From assembly GCF_003390935.1 (NCBI RefSeq), contig NZ_QNQZ01000002.1:1-64000 (forward strand): a stretch of DNA of 64,000 bases. Direction: 5' to 3'. Positions 18,083 through 28,355 of this stretch are shown here, in pieces. The first letter of the stretch is position 1; the number at the start of each line of letters is the position of its first letter. The notes below the pieces were generated by a model that worked only from the letters and a program-made list of their open reading frames with translations, was not told where the DNA came from and searched no databases. Source of the DNA: Lewinella sp. IMCC34191. GTDB lineage: Bacteria; Bacteroidota; Bacteroidia; Chitinophagales; Saprospiraceae. Both the position numbers and the translations under genes were made by a program.

Positions 18083-18315
18083 ATAGCGGGTAGCGTCGTA
18101 GGCGGTGCGGCAATGGCCAGACAACCTGCCCGCTACCCGCTATCTCCTATCTCCTATACGCTATCTCCTTTCTACTAGACACTAATCATCGCGGCGGAGC
18201 GCAGGTAAAATCCTTATTACAAACCTTCGGCATCGTAACATACCGACTCCCTTTACCCCACTATCCGCAACCAATCCGGCTGCTGGGGTGTGTATCTTTA
18301 CCCCTTCGGTTCTTC
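18083..18315. other. intergenic region before metH with repeat words
   Basis: No gene seen. It holds a gcgggtagc / gctacccgc inverted pair (18086-18094 and 18132-18140) and a run of related tctcctat words (18143-18175) resembling a shorter copy at 9900-9935. A copy of the dispersed motif follows at 18191-18206. I looked for a SAM or cobalamin riboswitch and did not recognise one. Confidence 0.4.
18191..18206 (+). repeat. dispersed GGCGGAGCGCAGGT motif, copy 2
   Basis: GCGGCGGAGCGCAGGT, 16 of the 17 bases of the motif, followed by AAAAT as in the copies near 63050 and 63370. Located about 150 bp before metH. Confidence 0.65.
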
Positions 18316-18323
18316 TAGATTTG
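18316..18323 (+). promoter_or_regulatory. -7 promoter element of metH
   Basis: TAGATTTG matches TAnnTTTG exactly and lies 30 nt before the metH ATG. No -33 TTTG at the best spacing. Confidence 0.45.
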
Positions 18324-18353
18324 CCGAAGCGTTTTTGATAGTAACCATTGCCC

Positions 18354-21300
18354 ATGCAACGACCGCCGCTTTCCGAAATTTTCGCGCAACGCATCCTAGT
18401 CCTGGATGGCGCCATGGGCAGCCTGATCCAGGGCTACGGACTCACGGAAGCCGACTACCGGCACGGCCACCTGGAGGATCACCCCAGCGACCTAAAGGGC
18501 AACCACGACCTGCTGGTGCTTACCCGGCCGGACGTGATCGAGGAGATCCATAAGCATTACCTCGAGGCCGGGGCCGACCTTATCGAGACGAATACCTTCA
18601 GCGGCACGACCATTGCCCAGGAGGATTACGGTACCCAGCACATCGTCTACGAGCTGAATAAGGCGGCAGCGGAGGTAGCCCGCCGGGCGGCCGATGCTTA
18701 CTCCACCCCTGAGAAACCGCGCTACGTCGCCGGAGCGGTTGGCCCTACGAACCGGACCCTGAGCATCAGCCCGGACGTGAACGACCCCGGCTACCGGGCC
18801 ATTACTTTCGAGCAGCTGGCGAAGGCCTACAAGCAGCAGATCGAAGGACTCGCCGACGGGGGCGTCGACTGTATCCTGATCGAAACCATCTTCGACACGC
18901 TCAATGCGAAGGCTGCCCTCTTCGCCCTGCAGGAAGTTCGCGATGAGCGCGGGATCGAGCTGCCGGTCATCATTTCCGGTACCATCACCGACGCCAGCGG
19001 ACGGACGCTCTCCGGTCAAACCACGGAAGCCTTCTACATATCCGTGGCCCACGCCAAGCCGCTCTGTATCGGCCTGAACTGCGCCCTGGGCGCCAAGGAG
19101 ATGCGCACGCACCTGGCTTCCCTCGCCAAGATTGCCGAATGCTACGTACACGCTTACCCCAACGCCGGCCTGCCCAACGAGATGGGCGAGTACGACCAGG
19201 ACGCGGAGGAGATGCAGGAGTACATCCGCGACTTCGCCGCCAGCGGTCTGGTCAACATGATCGGGGGCTGCTGCGGCACGACCCCTAATCACATCGCCGC
19301 TATGGCCAAAGCGGTGGAAGGCGTCGCACCTCGTCCGGTACCTGAACCCGCCTCCCAGACCCGCCTGAGCGGATTGGAGCCCCTGATCATTCGCGAGGAA
19401 ACCAACTTCGTCAACGTGGGTGAACGCACGAACGTCACCGGCTCGAAAAAATTCGCCCGCCTGATCAAGGACGGGGACTACCCCACCGCTCTAGATGTCG
19501 CCCGCGACCAGGTTGAAGGCGGCGCCCAGGTCATCGACGTGAATATGGACGAAGGACTCCTAGACAGTGAGGAAGCCATGAAGACCTTCCTGAACCTGGT
19601 CATGGCGGAACCCGACATCGCCAAGCTGCCCGTTATGATCGACTCCTCTAAATGGGACGTGATCGAGGCCGGCCTACGCTGCGTACAGGGGAAGTGCGTC
19701 GTCAACTCCATCAGCATGAAGGAGGGGGAAGACGAATTCCTGCGGCAGGCCCGCCTGGTGAAGCGCTACGGTGCCGCGGCGGTAGTCATGGCCTTCGACG
19801 AGAAAGGACAGGCCGACAGCATCGATCGGAAAGTGGATATCTGCGTCCGGGCTTATAAGCTACTCACCGGGCAAGCCGGCTTCGCGCCGCAGGACATCAT
19901 TTTCGATCCCAACATTTTCGCGGTAGCCACGGGCATTGAAGAGCACAACAATTACGGGGTTGACTTCATCGAAGCCACCCGACGGATAAAGGCGCTTTGT
20001 CCCGGTGTGAAGATCAGCGGAGGTGTCTCGAACGTCAGTTTCTCCTTCCGCGGCAACAACCTGGTGCGGGAAGCCATGCACTCGGCCTTCCTTTACCACG
20101 CCATTCGTGCCGGGATGGACATGGGCATCGTCAACGCCGGCCTCATCGAGGTATACGAAGACATCCCGAAGGATCTGCTCGAGCGGGTCGAGGACGTAAT
20201 CCTCAACCGGCGGGACGACGCTACCGATCGACTGATGGAGTTCGCGGAAGGCCTGAAGAACGTCGGCGGCCGAACGGTACAGCGCGATCTCGGCTGGCGG
20301 GAAAGTACCGTCGAGGAACGCCTGCGCCACAGTCTGGTGAAGGGCATCACGGAGTACATCATCCCCGATACCGAGGAAGCCCGGGAAAAGTACCCCCGCC
20401 CCCTCCACGTCATCGAGGGCCCGCTGATGGACGGCATGAACGTAGTCGGCGACCTCTTCGGATCGGGTAAGATGTTTCTCCCGCAGGTGGTCAAGAGCGC
20501 GCGCGTGATGAAGCAGGCGGTGGCTTATTTGCAGCCCTATATTGAAGAGGAGCGATTAGCCCTCTCCCCCGACCCCTCTCCCGAGGAGAGGGGAGAAACC
20601 CGGGGTGATCACCAAATAGCTGAGGACTACTGGGCTATCGAACCCAAGCACGCCGCAACCATTTTGGCCTACGCCAAAAGAATGCGATCGAATGCCACGC
20701 CCGCGGAAGATCGTCTGTGGCAGCGTCTCCGCAAGAAGCAGGTTGGTGGAGCAAAATTCTACCGACAAAAACCTATGGGCTATAGCATACCGGATTTTGT
20801 ATGCATTGAAAAACGCATTGTCATTGAGGTAGATGGAAAATACCACGAAGCTCCGGAGATCATTACAGCGGATAAACGACGCGAGGAAATTTTCACCAAT
20901 GTTGGCTATCAAATTTTGCGATTCAACAACGAAGCCGTTCTTGATGATATAGAGGCCGTAATGGCGGAAATCTCTACTGCCATAGGTGAGGCAACAATAC
21001 GACCAGTTAAATATCCGACGGAAGTTTTCGTGGGCCCGGAAAGTAAAGAGGACCTGTCATCCATCTCCGATGGAGAGGGGCCGGGGGAGAGGGACCACCA
21101 CAAAGGCTCCATCCTGCTGGCCACGGTAAAGGGCGACGTCCACGACATCGGCAAGAATATCGTCGGGGTCGTACTGGCCTGCAACAACTACGCTATCCAC
21201 GATCTGGGCGTCATGGTGCCGGCTAACAAAATCCTGGACGAAGCGGAACGCCTCAAAGTGGATGTTATCGGCTTGTCCGGGCTGATCACCCCTTCGTTGG

Positions 21301-22544
21301 ATGAGATGGTCAACGTGGCAGCCGAAATGGAGCGGCGCGGTATTAAAACACCCCTGTTGATCGGTGGCGCCACTACAAGTAAGACCCACACCGCCCTGAA
21401 GGTCGCACCGGCCTACAGCGGACCGACCGTCCACGTACTCGACGCCAGCCGGGCGGTAACCGTGGTCAGCGAGTTGCTGAACTCCGAAGAAGCGGAACGC
21501 GAACGCTACCGAAACAGCATCACGGAGGAATACGAACGGGTACGCGTGCAGCGGGCAAACAAGCAGTCCAACAAAAAAACGCTGTCGATCGTGGAGGCGC
21601 GTAAAAATCACCTGCAGCTGGACTGGGACAACTATACTCCCCCGGAACCTACGTTCACCGGCACGAAGGAACTGAATGATTATCCGCTTGCTGAGTTGGT
21701 GGACTTCATCGACTGGACGCCCTTCTTCACCAGCTGGGGATTGGCCGGTAAGTTCCCGGACATTTTGGATGACGAGGTAGTCGGAGAACAGGCTTCCCAG
21801 CTATACGAGGAAGCCCGCGCAATGCTGACCAAGATCGTTGACGAAAAGTGGCTCACGGCAAATGGGGTAATCGGCTTCTGGCCGGCCGTCGGGGACGTTT
21901 CCACCGACACGATCAAGGTTAGTACCGAAGCTAAAACCTACGAACTGTACCAGCTCCGCCAGCAGAGTAAGAAGTCGGCCCGCCTGTCCAATCAGGCACT
22001 GACGGACTACATCGCCCCCGCCGACAGTGGCAAACAGGATTACATCGGTGGTTTCGCCGTTACTACGGGGATCGGTATCGAGGAGCATGTCAAGCGATTC
22101 GAAGACGCACACGACGACTACAGCGCAATCATGTTGAAAGCACTGGCCGATCGCCTGGCGGAAGCCTTCGCCGAAGCCCTGCACCGGCGCGTCCGGCGCG
22201 AGTACTGGGGGTATGCTGCGGATGAGGGGCTGGACAACGACGCACTGATTGCCGAACAGTATCGGGGGATCCGTCCGGCTCCGGGTTATCCGGCCTGCCC
22301 CGAACACACGGAGAAAGAGAAGCTCTGGGAGCTACTGGATGTTGAGAAAGTAAGCGGTATCCGGCTTACCGAGAGCTTTGCCATGTACCCCACGTCCAGC
22401 GTAAGCGGTTGGTATTATAGCCATCCCGAGGCCAAGTACTTTACCGTTAGGGGCATACAGCCGGATCAGGAAGCGGATTACGCCCGACGTAAGGGATGGG
22501 ATCCCATCACCGCTGAAAAGTGGCTTAGCCCCATTCGGGGTTAA
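18354..22544 (+). CDS. metH: cobalamin-dependent methionine synthase with an inserted DUF559 domain
   Basis: 1396 aa from ATG 18354. It transfers a methyl group from methyltetrahydrofolate to homocysteine via methylcobalamin. Order: homocysteine domain (1 to about 330; zinc cysteines in GLNCALG and GGCCGTT); pterin domain (about 345-640; [17 protein letters not shown]); cap helices (about 645-735); a foreign insert (736-913); B12 domain (GDVHDIGKN with ligand His930, then [10 protein letters not shown]); and the AdoMet activation domain (about 1080-1396; ending with [20 protein letters not shown]). Without the 178-residue insert the protein would be 1218 aa, the normal MetH size. The frame is open throughout and all MetH motifs are intact, so I expect a functional enzyme. 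Confidence 0.96.
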   Translation: MQRPPLSEIFAQRILVLDGAMGSLIQGYGLTEADYRHGHLEDHPSDLKGNHDLLVLTRPDVIEEIHKHYLEAGADLIETNTFSGTTIAQEDYGTQHIVYELNKAAAEVARRAADAYSTPEKPRYVAGAVGPTNRTLSISPDVNDPGYRAITFEQLAKAYKQQIEGLADGGVDCILIETIFDTLNAKAALFALQEVRDERGIELPVIISGTITDASGRTLSGQTTEAFYISVAHAKPLCIGLNCALGAKEMRTHLASLAKIAECYVHAYPNAGLPNEMGEYDQDAEEMQEYIRDFAASGLVNMIGGCCGTTPNHIAAMAKAVEGVAPRPVPEPASQTRLSGLEPLIIREETNFVNVGERTNVTGSKKFARLIKDGDYPTALDVARDQVEGGAQVIDVNMDEGLLDSEEAMKTFLNLVMAEPDIAKLPVMIDSSKWDVIEAGLRCVQGKCVVNSISMKEGEDEFLRQARLVKRYGAAAVVMAFDEKGQADSIDRKVDICVRAYKLLTGQAGFAPQDIIFDPNIFAVATGIEEHNNYGVDFIEATRRIKALCPGVKISGGVSNVSFSFRGNNLVREAMHSAFLYHAIRAGMDMGIVNAGLIEVYEDIPKDLLERVEDVILNRRDDATDRLMEFAEGLKNVGGRTVQRDLGWRESTVEERLRHSLVKGITEYIIPDTEEAREKYPRPLHVIEGPLMDGMNVVGDLFGSGKMFLPQVVKSARVMKQAVAYLQPYIEEERLALSPDPSPEERGETRGDHQIAEDYWAIEPKHAATILAYAKRMRSNATPAEDRLWQRLRKKQVGGAKFYRQKPMGYSIPDFVCIEKRIVIEVDGKYHEAPEIITADKRREEIFTNVGYQILRFNNEAVLDDIEAVMAEISTAIGEATIRPVKYPTEVFVGPESKEDLSSISDGEGPGERDHHKGSILLATVKGDVHDIGKNIVGVVLACNNYAIHDLGVMVPANKILDEAERLKVDVIGLSGLITPSLDEMVNVAAEMERRGIKTPLLIGGATTSKTHTALKVAPAYSGPTVHVLDASRAVTVVSELLNSEEAERERYRNSITEEYERVRVQRANKQSNKKTLSIVEARKNHLQLDWDNYTPPEPTFTGTKELNDYPLAELVDFIDWTPFFTSWGLAGKFPDILDDEVVGEQASQLYEEARAMLTKIVDEKWLTANGVIGFWPAVGDVSTDTIKVSTEAKTYELYQLRQQSKKSARLSNQALTDYIAPADSGKQDYIGGFAVTTGIGIEEHVKRFEDAHDDYSAIMLKALADRLAEAFAEALHRRVRREYWGYAADEGLDNDALIAEQYRGIRPAPGYPACPEHTEKEKLWELLDVEKVSGIRLTESFAMYPTSSVSGWYYSHPEAKYFTVRGIQPDQEADYARRKGWDPITAEKWLSPIRG
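20560..21093 (+). mobile_element. 534-bp element with terminal inverted repeats carrying a DUF559 nuclease domain, in frame inside metH
   Basis: The left end (20560-20581, beginning CCCTCTCCCCCGACCCC) and the right end (21072-21093) are 22-bp inverted repeats differing at one base. Inside the left end lies a perfect 9-bp hairpin CCCCTCTCC-cga-GGAGAGGGG; inside the right end is TCCATC-tcc-GATGGA. The length is 178 codons, preserving the metH frame. The encoded DUF559 domain (about metH residues 765-880) has IPDFV (Asp814) and VIEVDGKYH (Glu825, Asp827, His831), the catalytic-type residues of the Vsr/PD-(D/E)xK-like fold. It is visibly more A+T-rich than the surrounding gene. No target-site duplication was recognised. 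No intein splicing residues are seen. Confidence 0.85.
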
Positions 22545-22622
22545 CTCACCGTTAAACCTTGAAGCCTCGCACAATAAGCGCGAAAAAGGTTTTACCTTAG
22601 GGAGGCTCTGAAGATCGACCTA

Positions 22623-23768
22623 ATGTCAAAATACTTCGCTTTTACACTGCTTTTGCTGCTGGGCTCCGTGCTCCCCGCACAGCAGCTTATTCTAAACAAC
22701 GAATACTTCCCCGAAGCCGGAGACACACTGAAATACAACCTGGCCGCCGATGGCTTCGTCATCGATCTGCTCGGGCCAGGAGAAAATCTTACCTGGAACT
22801 TTGGCGAACTGACGGCGGAACGAGAAATTGACCGTCCCGTCACTTCCGCGGTGGACGATGATTTATTTTCCGATGCCCAGATCGCGATGGACATCGACGA
22901 CAACACCGTCGGCTACTACCGGGTGGATGCCAACGCGGTGGAGCTCGTCGGTCTGCGTGGCAAGACGCCCCTGCTCGATGAGTATACCCTGGAAGCCAGT
23001 CTGAATCCAGCGCGGCCGGACCGGCGGGCCCCACTCACCTACGGCGACGCATTCGAAATCACCACATCCAATAGCATTGCGGTTTCTCCGGATAGCCTGC
23101 CGGACGAAGCCATCGCCGAACTCGGCCCCCTAATTGCCGGGGTTGACAGTATCCGGCTGACTACAACCAGCGTACGGCAAGATGTTATTGATGCCTCCGG
23201 TACACTGACGATCAACAATCAGACTTACGATGTCATCCGCGAAAAGCGGACGGAGGTCCTGTCCACTTCCGTCGAAATAAGGTCAGGCATTATTGGCTAT
23301 GTAGATATCACATCAAACCTCCGGACCTTGTTGCCGGAATATGAAGACTTCCTCGGTCAGCAGCCACCCGTGATCACCTATTACTTCTGGTCGCCAGGTG
23401 AGAAAGAAGCTATCGCCACGATCACCGAAGAGAATGACGGAAATTATTCGCGCCTTACGTACAAGCGCAGCGATGCCGTTAACTCGGTCGGGGGGCCCTA
23501 CTCGCGACAGGCCGATATCACCGTATACCCAAACCCCACCCGGGGAGAAACCTTCTTCCAGGCCTCCGGGTTGGACGCGGGGGATTACACCATCAGTGTT
23601 CTCAACGTTCTCGGCCGCAAAGTAGCGGATACCCGCTTCTCGCCCACCGCCGGTGAGGCCAAGGTACCTCTCGATCTGAGCCGGCTGCCCCGGGGAACTT
23701 ATCTCTATAGCCTGACCAATGAGCGGGGCCGCATTCTCACTACACGGCGATTAATGGTCGGCGGTTAG
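22623..23768 (+). CDS. secreted protein with type IX secretion sorting domain
   Basis: 381 aa. Signal peptide MSKYFAFTLLLLLGSVLPAQ with cleavage after about residue 20. The middle (20-290) is a beta-rich domain of no recognised family. The last 80 residues are a T9SS type A sorting domain: ITVYPNPTRGETFFQASGL, then YTISVLNVLGRKV, then LPRGTYLYSLTN and a closing RLMVGG. Such proteins cross the outer membrane by T9SS and are released or attached at the surface. Its 3' end overlaps the convergent ion channel gene by 18 bp. Confidence 0.88.
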   Translation: MSKYFAFTLLLLLGSVLPAQQLILNNEYFPEAGDTLKYNLAADGFVIDLLGPGENLTWNFGELTAEREIDRPVTSAVDDDLFSDAQIAMDIDDNTVGYYRVDANAVELVGLRGKTPLLDEYTLEASLNPARPDRRAPLTYGDAFEITTSNSIAVSPDSLPDEAIAELGPLIAGVDSIRLTTTSVRQDVIDASGTLTINNQTYDVIREKRTEVLSTSVEIRSGIIGYVDITSNLRTLLPEYEDFLGQQPPVITYYFWSPGEKEAIATITEENDGNYSRLTYKRSDAVNSVGGPYSRQADITVYPNPTRGETFFQASGLDAGDYTISVLNVLGRKVADTRFSPTAGEAKVPLDLSRLPRGTYLYSLTNERGRILTTRRLMVGG

Positions 23769-24524
23769 GTCACGCCGCAATTCGCGGATTTCGTGCGTCA
23801 GGGCATCCACTTTTCTTTCCAGCTCCCGGTTATTATCCATGGTCATTTCGTCGACGAATATGGCGTTAGCCAAGCCGATTCCAAAGATGCCGCCCAGGAG
23901 TACGACCGTACCGAAGTACAGGCGCGTCATCCCCACCCGTAATGGACTGGCGCTGTTTAGCGTGATGGCGTTCGGAATATCGTTCCAGCCCTCCAGGGTG
24001 AACATTTGAAAGATGCTGTAGAAACTCACCAGTGGATCGCCGAAGTACTGCGGGGCAGTCTCCGCATAGAAGTGGCAAGTGACCATGGCAAACAGCAGGT
24101 TCAGAAAGAAAAGGGCTCCCAGTACCAACACCGATGACTTCAGCGCTCGCCCGAGGCCCTGCATCACCTGCTCCACGTTAGGAATGAAACGCAAGAAGCG
24201 AACCAGGCGAACCAGGCGGAAGAGTCGCAACAAGATAAGAATCGTCGTATCCGGGATATCGAAGAAGGCGGTAAACAAAACGGGCAAAGAGCCCATAATG
24301 ACGAAGAAATCGAACTGGTTCCAGGGATTGGCGAAGTAAGCCTTAGGCTTGAGCACCGAGATTTTGACGATAACCTCGAGCAAAAAGAACAGGATGAAAA
24401 AGTAGTCCAGCCCCAACAGCCAGGGGTTGTCGTGCTGGCTGGGGAAGTACAGCGCGAAAATCACGATAGCGTTGAGCAGAACGGCGAACAGGATAAGCCG
24501 TTCGTTGAAGAATAGTCGTTTCAC
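23751..24524 (-). CDS. voltage-gated cation channel, single six-helix domain
   Basis: 257 aa starting with GTG at 24524. Six transmembrane helices; S4 is arginine-rich every third residue (LLRLFRLVRLVRFLRF, about residues 98-113). The pore loop carries TLEGWND, close to the TLESW selectivity filter of NaChBac-type sodium channels. The C-terminus is a charged helix likely to form a coiled coil (NNRELERKVDALTHEIRELR), as in bacterial tetrameric channels. The ion may be sodium or calcium; the filter alone does not settle it. Confidence 0.87.
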   Translation of the reverse strand: MKRLFFNERLILFAVLLNAIVIFALYFPSQHDNPWLLGLDYFFILFFLLEVIVKISVLKPKAYFANPWNQFDFFVIMGSLPVLFTAFFDIPDTTILILLRLFRLVRLVRFLRFIPNVEQVMQGLGRALKSSVLVLGALFFLNLLFAMVTCHFYAETAPQYFGDPLVSFYSIFQMFTLEGWNDIPNAITLNSASPLRVGMTRLYFGTVVLLGGIFGIGLANAIFVDEMTMDNNRELERKVDALTHEIRELRRDLTADH

Positions 24525-24586
24525 GGGGAGGGTTCTTGTCCGCTAAATTACCCTCTTCCACCCGTTGCCCGCCGTATCTTGGATGG

Positions 24587-25402
24587 ATGGAGTCGATCAC
24601 GCAATACTTTGAAACGATACCCAGCAGCCATCGAACGCTGATACTCGTGGGCGGCCTGACGCTGTTCTGGTTGCTGGAGACCGCCGTCCCGCTTTTCACG
24701 GCCGAATACAAAAAGTGGCGCCACGCCGGTATCAATTTCTTCTTTACGCTGACGACCATCGTGGTAAATTTCGTCCTGGCGTTCATCCTAGTCAAGGGAA
24801 GCCAGTGGGCGGTGGATGCCCAATTCGGACTGCTCCAGTGGATTGACATGCCCGTATGGGCGATGGCCATAGCCGGACTGCTACTACTTGATCTGCTGGG
24901 CGCCTATCTGGCCCACTGGACAGAACATAGGGTTCCCCTCTTCTGGCGCTTCCACCTCATTCACCACACCGATCAAAACGTGGATACCACCACCGCCAAC
25001 CGCCACCACCCGGGTGAAAGCGTTATTCGATTCGCCTTCACCACGGCGGCGGTCGTCGTACTGGGTGCACCCATCTGGCTGGTTTTCCTGTATCAAAGTA
25101 TGAGCGTTGTCCTCAGCCAATTTAACCATGCCAACATTACCGTTCCGGAGTGGCTGGACAAAGCGCTACGGACCGTATTCGTCACGCCCGATATGCACCG
25201 GGTCCACCACCACTACGTTCTCCCTTACACCGACAGCAACTACGGAAACATCTTCAGCGTATGGGATCGCCTATTCGGCACCTACATGGTCATGGATAAC
25301 CGCGAGCTCCGCTATGGCGTCGACACGCATATGGAGGAACCCCATCACCAGGATATTACGAGCATGCTGGGTTTACCTTTTCGTCGGACGGGCACTTCCT
25401 GA
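24587..25402 (+). CDS. fatty acid hydroxylase / sterol desaturase superfamily protein
   Basis: 271 aa from ATG 24587. Integral membrane di-iron oxygenase fold with histidine boxes AHWTEHRVPLFWRFHLIHHTD (HxxxH and HxxHH), NRHHP and MHRVHHHY, ending NYGNIFSVWDRLFGTY, a family signature. It probably hydroxylates or desaturates a lipid at the inner membrane. A TATCTTGG box (one mismatch) ends 4 nt before the ATG. A second member of the superfamily lies at 61998-62900. Confidence 0.88.
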   Translation: MESITQYFETIPSSHRTLILVGGLTLFWLLETAVPLFTAEYKKWRHAGINFFFTLTTIVVNFVLAFILVKGSQWAVDAQFGLLQWIDMPVWAMAIAGLLLLDLLGAYLAHWTEHRVPLFWRFHLIHHTDQNVDTTTANRHHPGESVIRFAFTTAAVVVLGAPIWLVFLYQSMSVVLSQFNHANITVPEWLDKALRTVFVTPDMHRVHHHYVLPYTDSNYGNIFSVWDRLFGTYMVMDNRELRYGVDTHMEEPHHQDITSMLGLPFRRTGTS

Positions 25403-25674
25403 ACCTTCCGGTCTCTGATTCAGGATTGTGGCCCCAGCGCCATGATCGGGCTGCTACGATTTACCGGTTTTTAGCGAATTATCGCATCTGCTTTCTTTCA
25501 TCGCTTCGTTACGTTTCCGGCATCGGGTGACTGCGTGCGCTGTGCATCAAACCTCATTCCGGCACCCGGAAGTCGTAACATCCGGGGGAGATATACGCTG
25601 GTTTGTAACAAGGTTCGTACGGGTTGAAATGAAGAATGGACAGCTTATCCAATCATCCATTCATTTCCATTCCG
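25403..25674. other. intergenic region before the metalloprotease gene
   Basis: 272 bp without a recognisable gene, RNA or clear promoter. A short inverted pair (cacccgg / ccggggg type, around 25562-25590) may end transcription of the hydroxylase gene. Confidence 0.3.
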
Positions 25675-28299
25675 ATGAAAAACTCTTATAACCTGGTTGC
25701 CTGCGCGTCCGTCATCCTCATCGGCCTGTGCGGATGCTCGCTCACGGCGGACCTCACCGTACCCGCTCAGCCATTATACGTGGGGAGCTATCATTCATTT
25801 CCCGTTCGGACCGGCCGCATACCGCTCGACAGTGTTGCTTTCCTACTGGACAACCCGGCCGGTGGCCAATTCTCCCAGTCACGGGACGCCAGCTACAACC
25901 CCGCCCAACCCACGGTCATGTTCCTGGCCGGCCACCGGCCCGGCCGCTACCGGATAGAAGGACGGCACCGAGCCGACAACTCGCTGGTTCTTGAAGACTC
26001 CGTTACCATAACGGGCACCTGGGGTGACCCGGATGTGGGTCCGTCTTACTGGTTCGACGGCGTCGTACCTGCTCAGCAGTCCGGAGCGGCGTGGGGCGGC
26101 GGTCCCCCGGACGAACCGCAGAATACCGACGTCATTCCCCCGGGAACCAGTCGTAAAATTGCCATCGTCCTCATTGATACGGATTCGGACCGGTACACGA
26201 CCGACGTTGCGGTACTGGATTCTATTAAAGAGGCCTGGATGGATAATGTGATCGACGGATTCGGTCCTAATGGTATCAGCACGAGGAAGTACTATCAGGA
26301 AGTGTCCTACGGCCAATTCGACATCGAAGCCGATGTTTTCGGACCGGTCAGTCTACCCGAGGAGTGGGAAACCTACTTCGACCTGAACACCGACAGGAAT
26401 ATTTGGGCCCCGGCCGGTGGGTATTACCAGTCCACCCTTACCGCCGCCGATGACCTCGTGGATTATAATGATTACGGTACCATTCTCTTTGTAATGGAAT
26501 CGGTTGCAGGGACTAGCTCCTTCGCCTGGCCCTATGCATCAATCGGCGACTGGGGCCCTTACACCACCGCAGAAGGCAACGTCAACCGGGGCGTCTGTTC
26601 GATGCCGGTAGATTGGACCGCCCGCGACGGCCGCCAGGTTTATGCAACTTTTACGCACGAACTAGGGCATAACCTGCGTATGGGCGATATGTATACGCCG
26701 ACGGTCAGTGGTCGTAATCCTGGTGCCTGGGAAATGATGCACGCTGACGGAAACTTACCGCACTTCAGCCTGGCTCACCGCATGATGCTTGGATGGGTAG
26801 ATCCAGCGTGGGTGAAGACCTACAACTTCGCTTCCTCGGGCGGCGGAGCCGTCGACGAGAACATCGTGCTCAGCCCGATCGAGGATGGCCTACCCGGCAG
26901 CGGCCGGCGTGCGGGTATCGAGGTGCGCCTTACCGATGGGTGGAACTATTACCTGGAATACCGAAAAGGCAACCCGACGCACATTGGCGACCGAGGTTTA
27001 CCAACGGATGATCGCGTTCTGGGGACCGACGTCGTTTCCATGCCTTACACGCCACCCTTTCAACGCCCCGCTATCTTGCTGCTACCCAACGATGGTGACG
27101 GCGACGGCAGCGTATTGAACACCGGCAACGACTACCGGGAAACCGATTTCACGGACCCAACCTTTCCGGCCGAGTTGGTGGCAACGGTGACCGATAGGAG
27201 CGGAGGTGCCGCAACGATTAACGTCAAATATGGCGTAAACGGTAAACCTGACCCCAGTATTCGCCCCTGGCCCGCCGGGCCAGAACGACGGTATCAGAGC
27301 CCGGATATCCGGATCGAAAACGCACGGAATATTTCCGACGAAGAATGGGAGAACGTACCCTGGGCCGGGGAAGACAATTCCGTGATTGCCAGCGTCAAAA
27401 ATAACGGCGAACTGGATGCACCAGGGGTACGCGTCAACTTTTATATCAAGGATTTCAATGTGGGTGGTGACGTACCCATGACCCTGATCGGTAGCGACAC
27501 CCGGGACATTCCGGCCGGATCGACCGTGGAATTCAATACCAACTGGAGACCGCCCTCCTCCGGGCACTACTGCGTGGTGGTTCGCATCCCCCTGTATTCG
27601 ACACCCGGCGGAACGTCCGTTGCGGAAATGACGGAACTGAACAACTTGGCTCAGTCCAATTACGATCGTTTCATCAGCGAAACGGCCTCCCCACCCTCCC
27701 GGGAGATGACGTCCGTTGCGGTTCAGAATCCCTTTGATAAGCCGACCCGAGTATTTCTCCGCGCCACGCAGGATAACGCCCTATACCGAACCTACCTCGA
27801 ACACCACTGGATCCGCCTTGAAGCTAAGGAGCGTCGTAACATCCGCCTGATGCTGGAATTCGGCCCGGAAGGATATACCAGACGGAACGACGATGACGGG
27901 CGGGAGTACAAAGCGTTTCTGGAGGAACCCAACGACGGTCTGGTAACGGCCTTTATCGAAGACCCCACCACCGGCGAACTGCATACGGCCGATCAGTTAG
28001 GCGGGGTACAAGTACAGGTAGTCACGGGACGAAAGGTAGAATTCGCCGGCATAGATTCTTCTCCCAACGGGATCTACGGACGCATTGAAACCACCGATTC
28101 GAAGAGACCCGTCAACGGCGGTCGGGTAATCGTACGCTTCGAGCGGGCGGACGGTCAACGAAATTATCAGGAAGGGGAAGTAACAGACGGAGCCTTTACC
28201 GTCACCCCCACGGAAGATTGGGCCACGGCTAAAGCCTTCTATATTCCGCCCCCCCGTGGCTACGGTCAGGCAGAAAGCGAAGAAATCGAGAACCGCTAA
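25675..28299 (+). CDS. M6-like zinc metalloprotease lipoprotein with a CARDB-like domain
   Basis: 874 aa from ATG 25675. Lipoprotein signal MKNSYNLVACASVILIGL with lipobox LCGC. After a beta-sandwich (about 25-115) comes a peptidase domain with THELGHNLRMGD: zinc ligands His328, His332 and probably Asp338, active-site Glu329. This arrangement fits the M6 / immune inhibitor A clan. From about residue 570 a CARDB-type segment follows (VIASVKNNGELDAPGVRVNF). The C-terminus is another beta-rich domain (GIYGRIETTDSKRPVNGGRV). Likely exported and degrading extracellular protein. No T9SS sorting domain is seen. Confidence 0.8.
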   Translation: MKNSYNLVACASVILIGLCGCSLTADLTVPAQPLYVGSYHSFPVRTGRIPLDSVAFLLDNPAGGQFSQSRDASYNPAQPTVMFLAGHRPGRYRIEGRHRADNSLVLEDSVTITGTWGDPDVGPSYWFDGVVPAQQSGAAWGGGPPDEPQNTDVIPPGTSRKIAIVLIDTDSDRYTTDVAVLDSIKEAWMDNVIDGFGPNGISTRKYYQEVSYGQFDIEADVFGPVSLPEEWETYFDLNTDRNIWAPAGGYYQSTLTAADDLVDYNDYGTILFVMESVAGTSSFAWPYASIGDWGPYTTAEGNVNRGVCSMPVDWTARDGRQVYATFTHELGHNLRMGDMYTPTVSGRNPGAWEMMHADGNLPHFSLAHRMMLGWVDPAWVKTYNFASSGGGAVDENIVLSPIEDGLPGSGRRAGIEVRLTDGWNYYLEYRKGNPTHIGDRGLPTDDRVLGTDVVSMPYTPPFQRPAILLLPNDGDGDGSVLNTGNDYRETDFTDPTFPAELVATVTDRSGGAATINVKYGVNGKPDPSIRPWPAGPERRYQSPDIRIENARNISDEEWENVPWAGEDNSVIASVKNNGELDAPGVRVNFYIKDFNVGGDVPMTLIGSDTRDIPAGSTVEFNTNWRPPSSGHYCVVVRIPLYSTPGGTSVAEMTELNNLAQSNYDRFISETASPPSREMTSVAVQNPFDKPTRVFLRATQDNALYRTYLEHHWIRLEAKERRNIRLMLEFGPEGYTRRNDDDGREYKAFLEEPNDGLVTAFIEDPTTGELHTADQLGGVQVQVVTGRKVEFAGIDSSPNGIYGRIETTDSKRPVNGGRVIVRFERADGQRNYQEGEVTDGAFTVTPTEDWATAKAFYIPPPRGYGQAESEEIENR

Positions 28300-28355
28300 G
28301 CGTGTACCAACGGTGATGCAAAGCGAGTCTTCAGACGCCTTTGTACTCGCCCGGC

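Noticed and set aside
18083-18353. SAM or cobalamin riboswitch upstream of metH
   Set aside because: Expected because of the function, but I could not recognise the conserved core of either class in the 271-bp leader region.
20682-21060. Separate DUF559 gene starting at an internal ATG (20682)
   Set aside because: Internal initiation is possible, but the frame is continuous with metH on both sides, so I annotate it as part of the metH product and the element.
20560-21093. Intein or group I/II intron in metH
   Set aside because: No Cys/Ser at the N-junction and no His-Asn plus Cys/Ser/Thr at the C-junction, so no intein. The frame is continuous, so no RNA splicing is needed.
23751-23768. Tail overlap of the T9SS protein and ion channel genes as a sign of a wrong stop
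   Set aside because: Both C-termini look complete; short convergent overlaps also occur at 36020-36023, 54408-54411 and 61998-62022.
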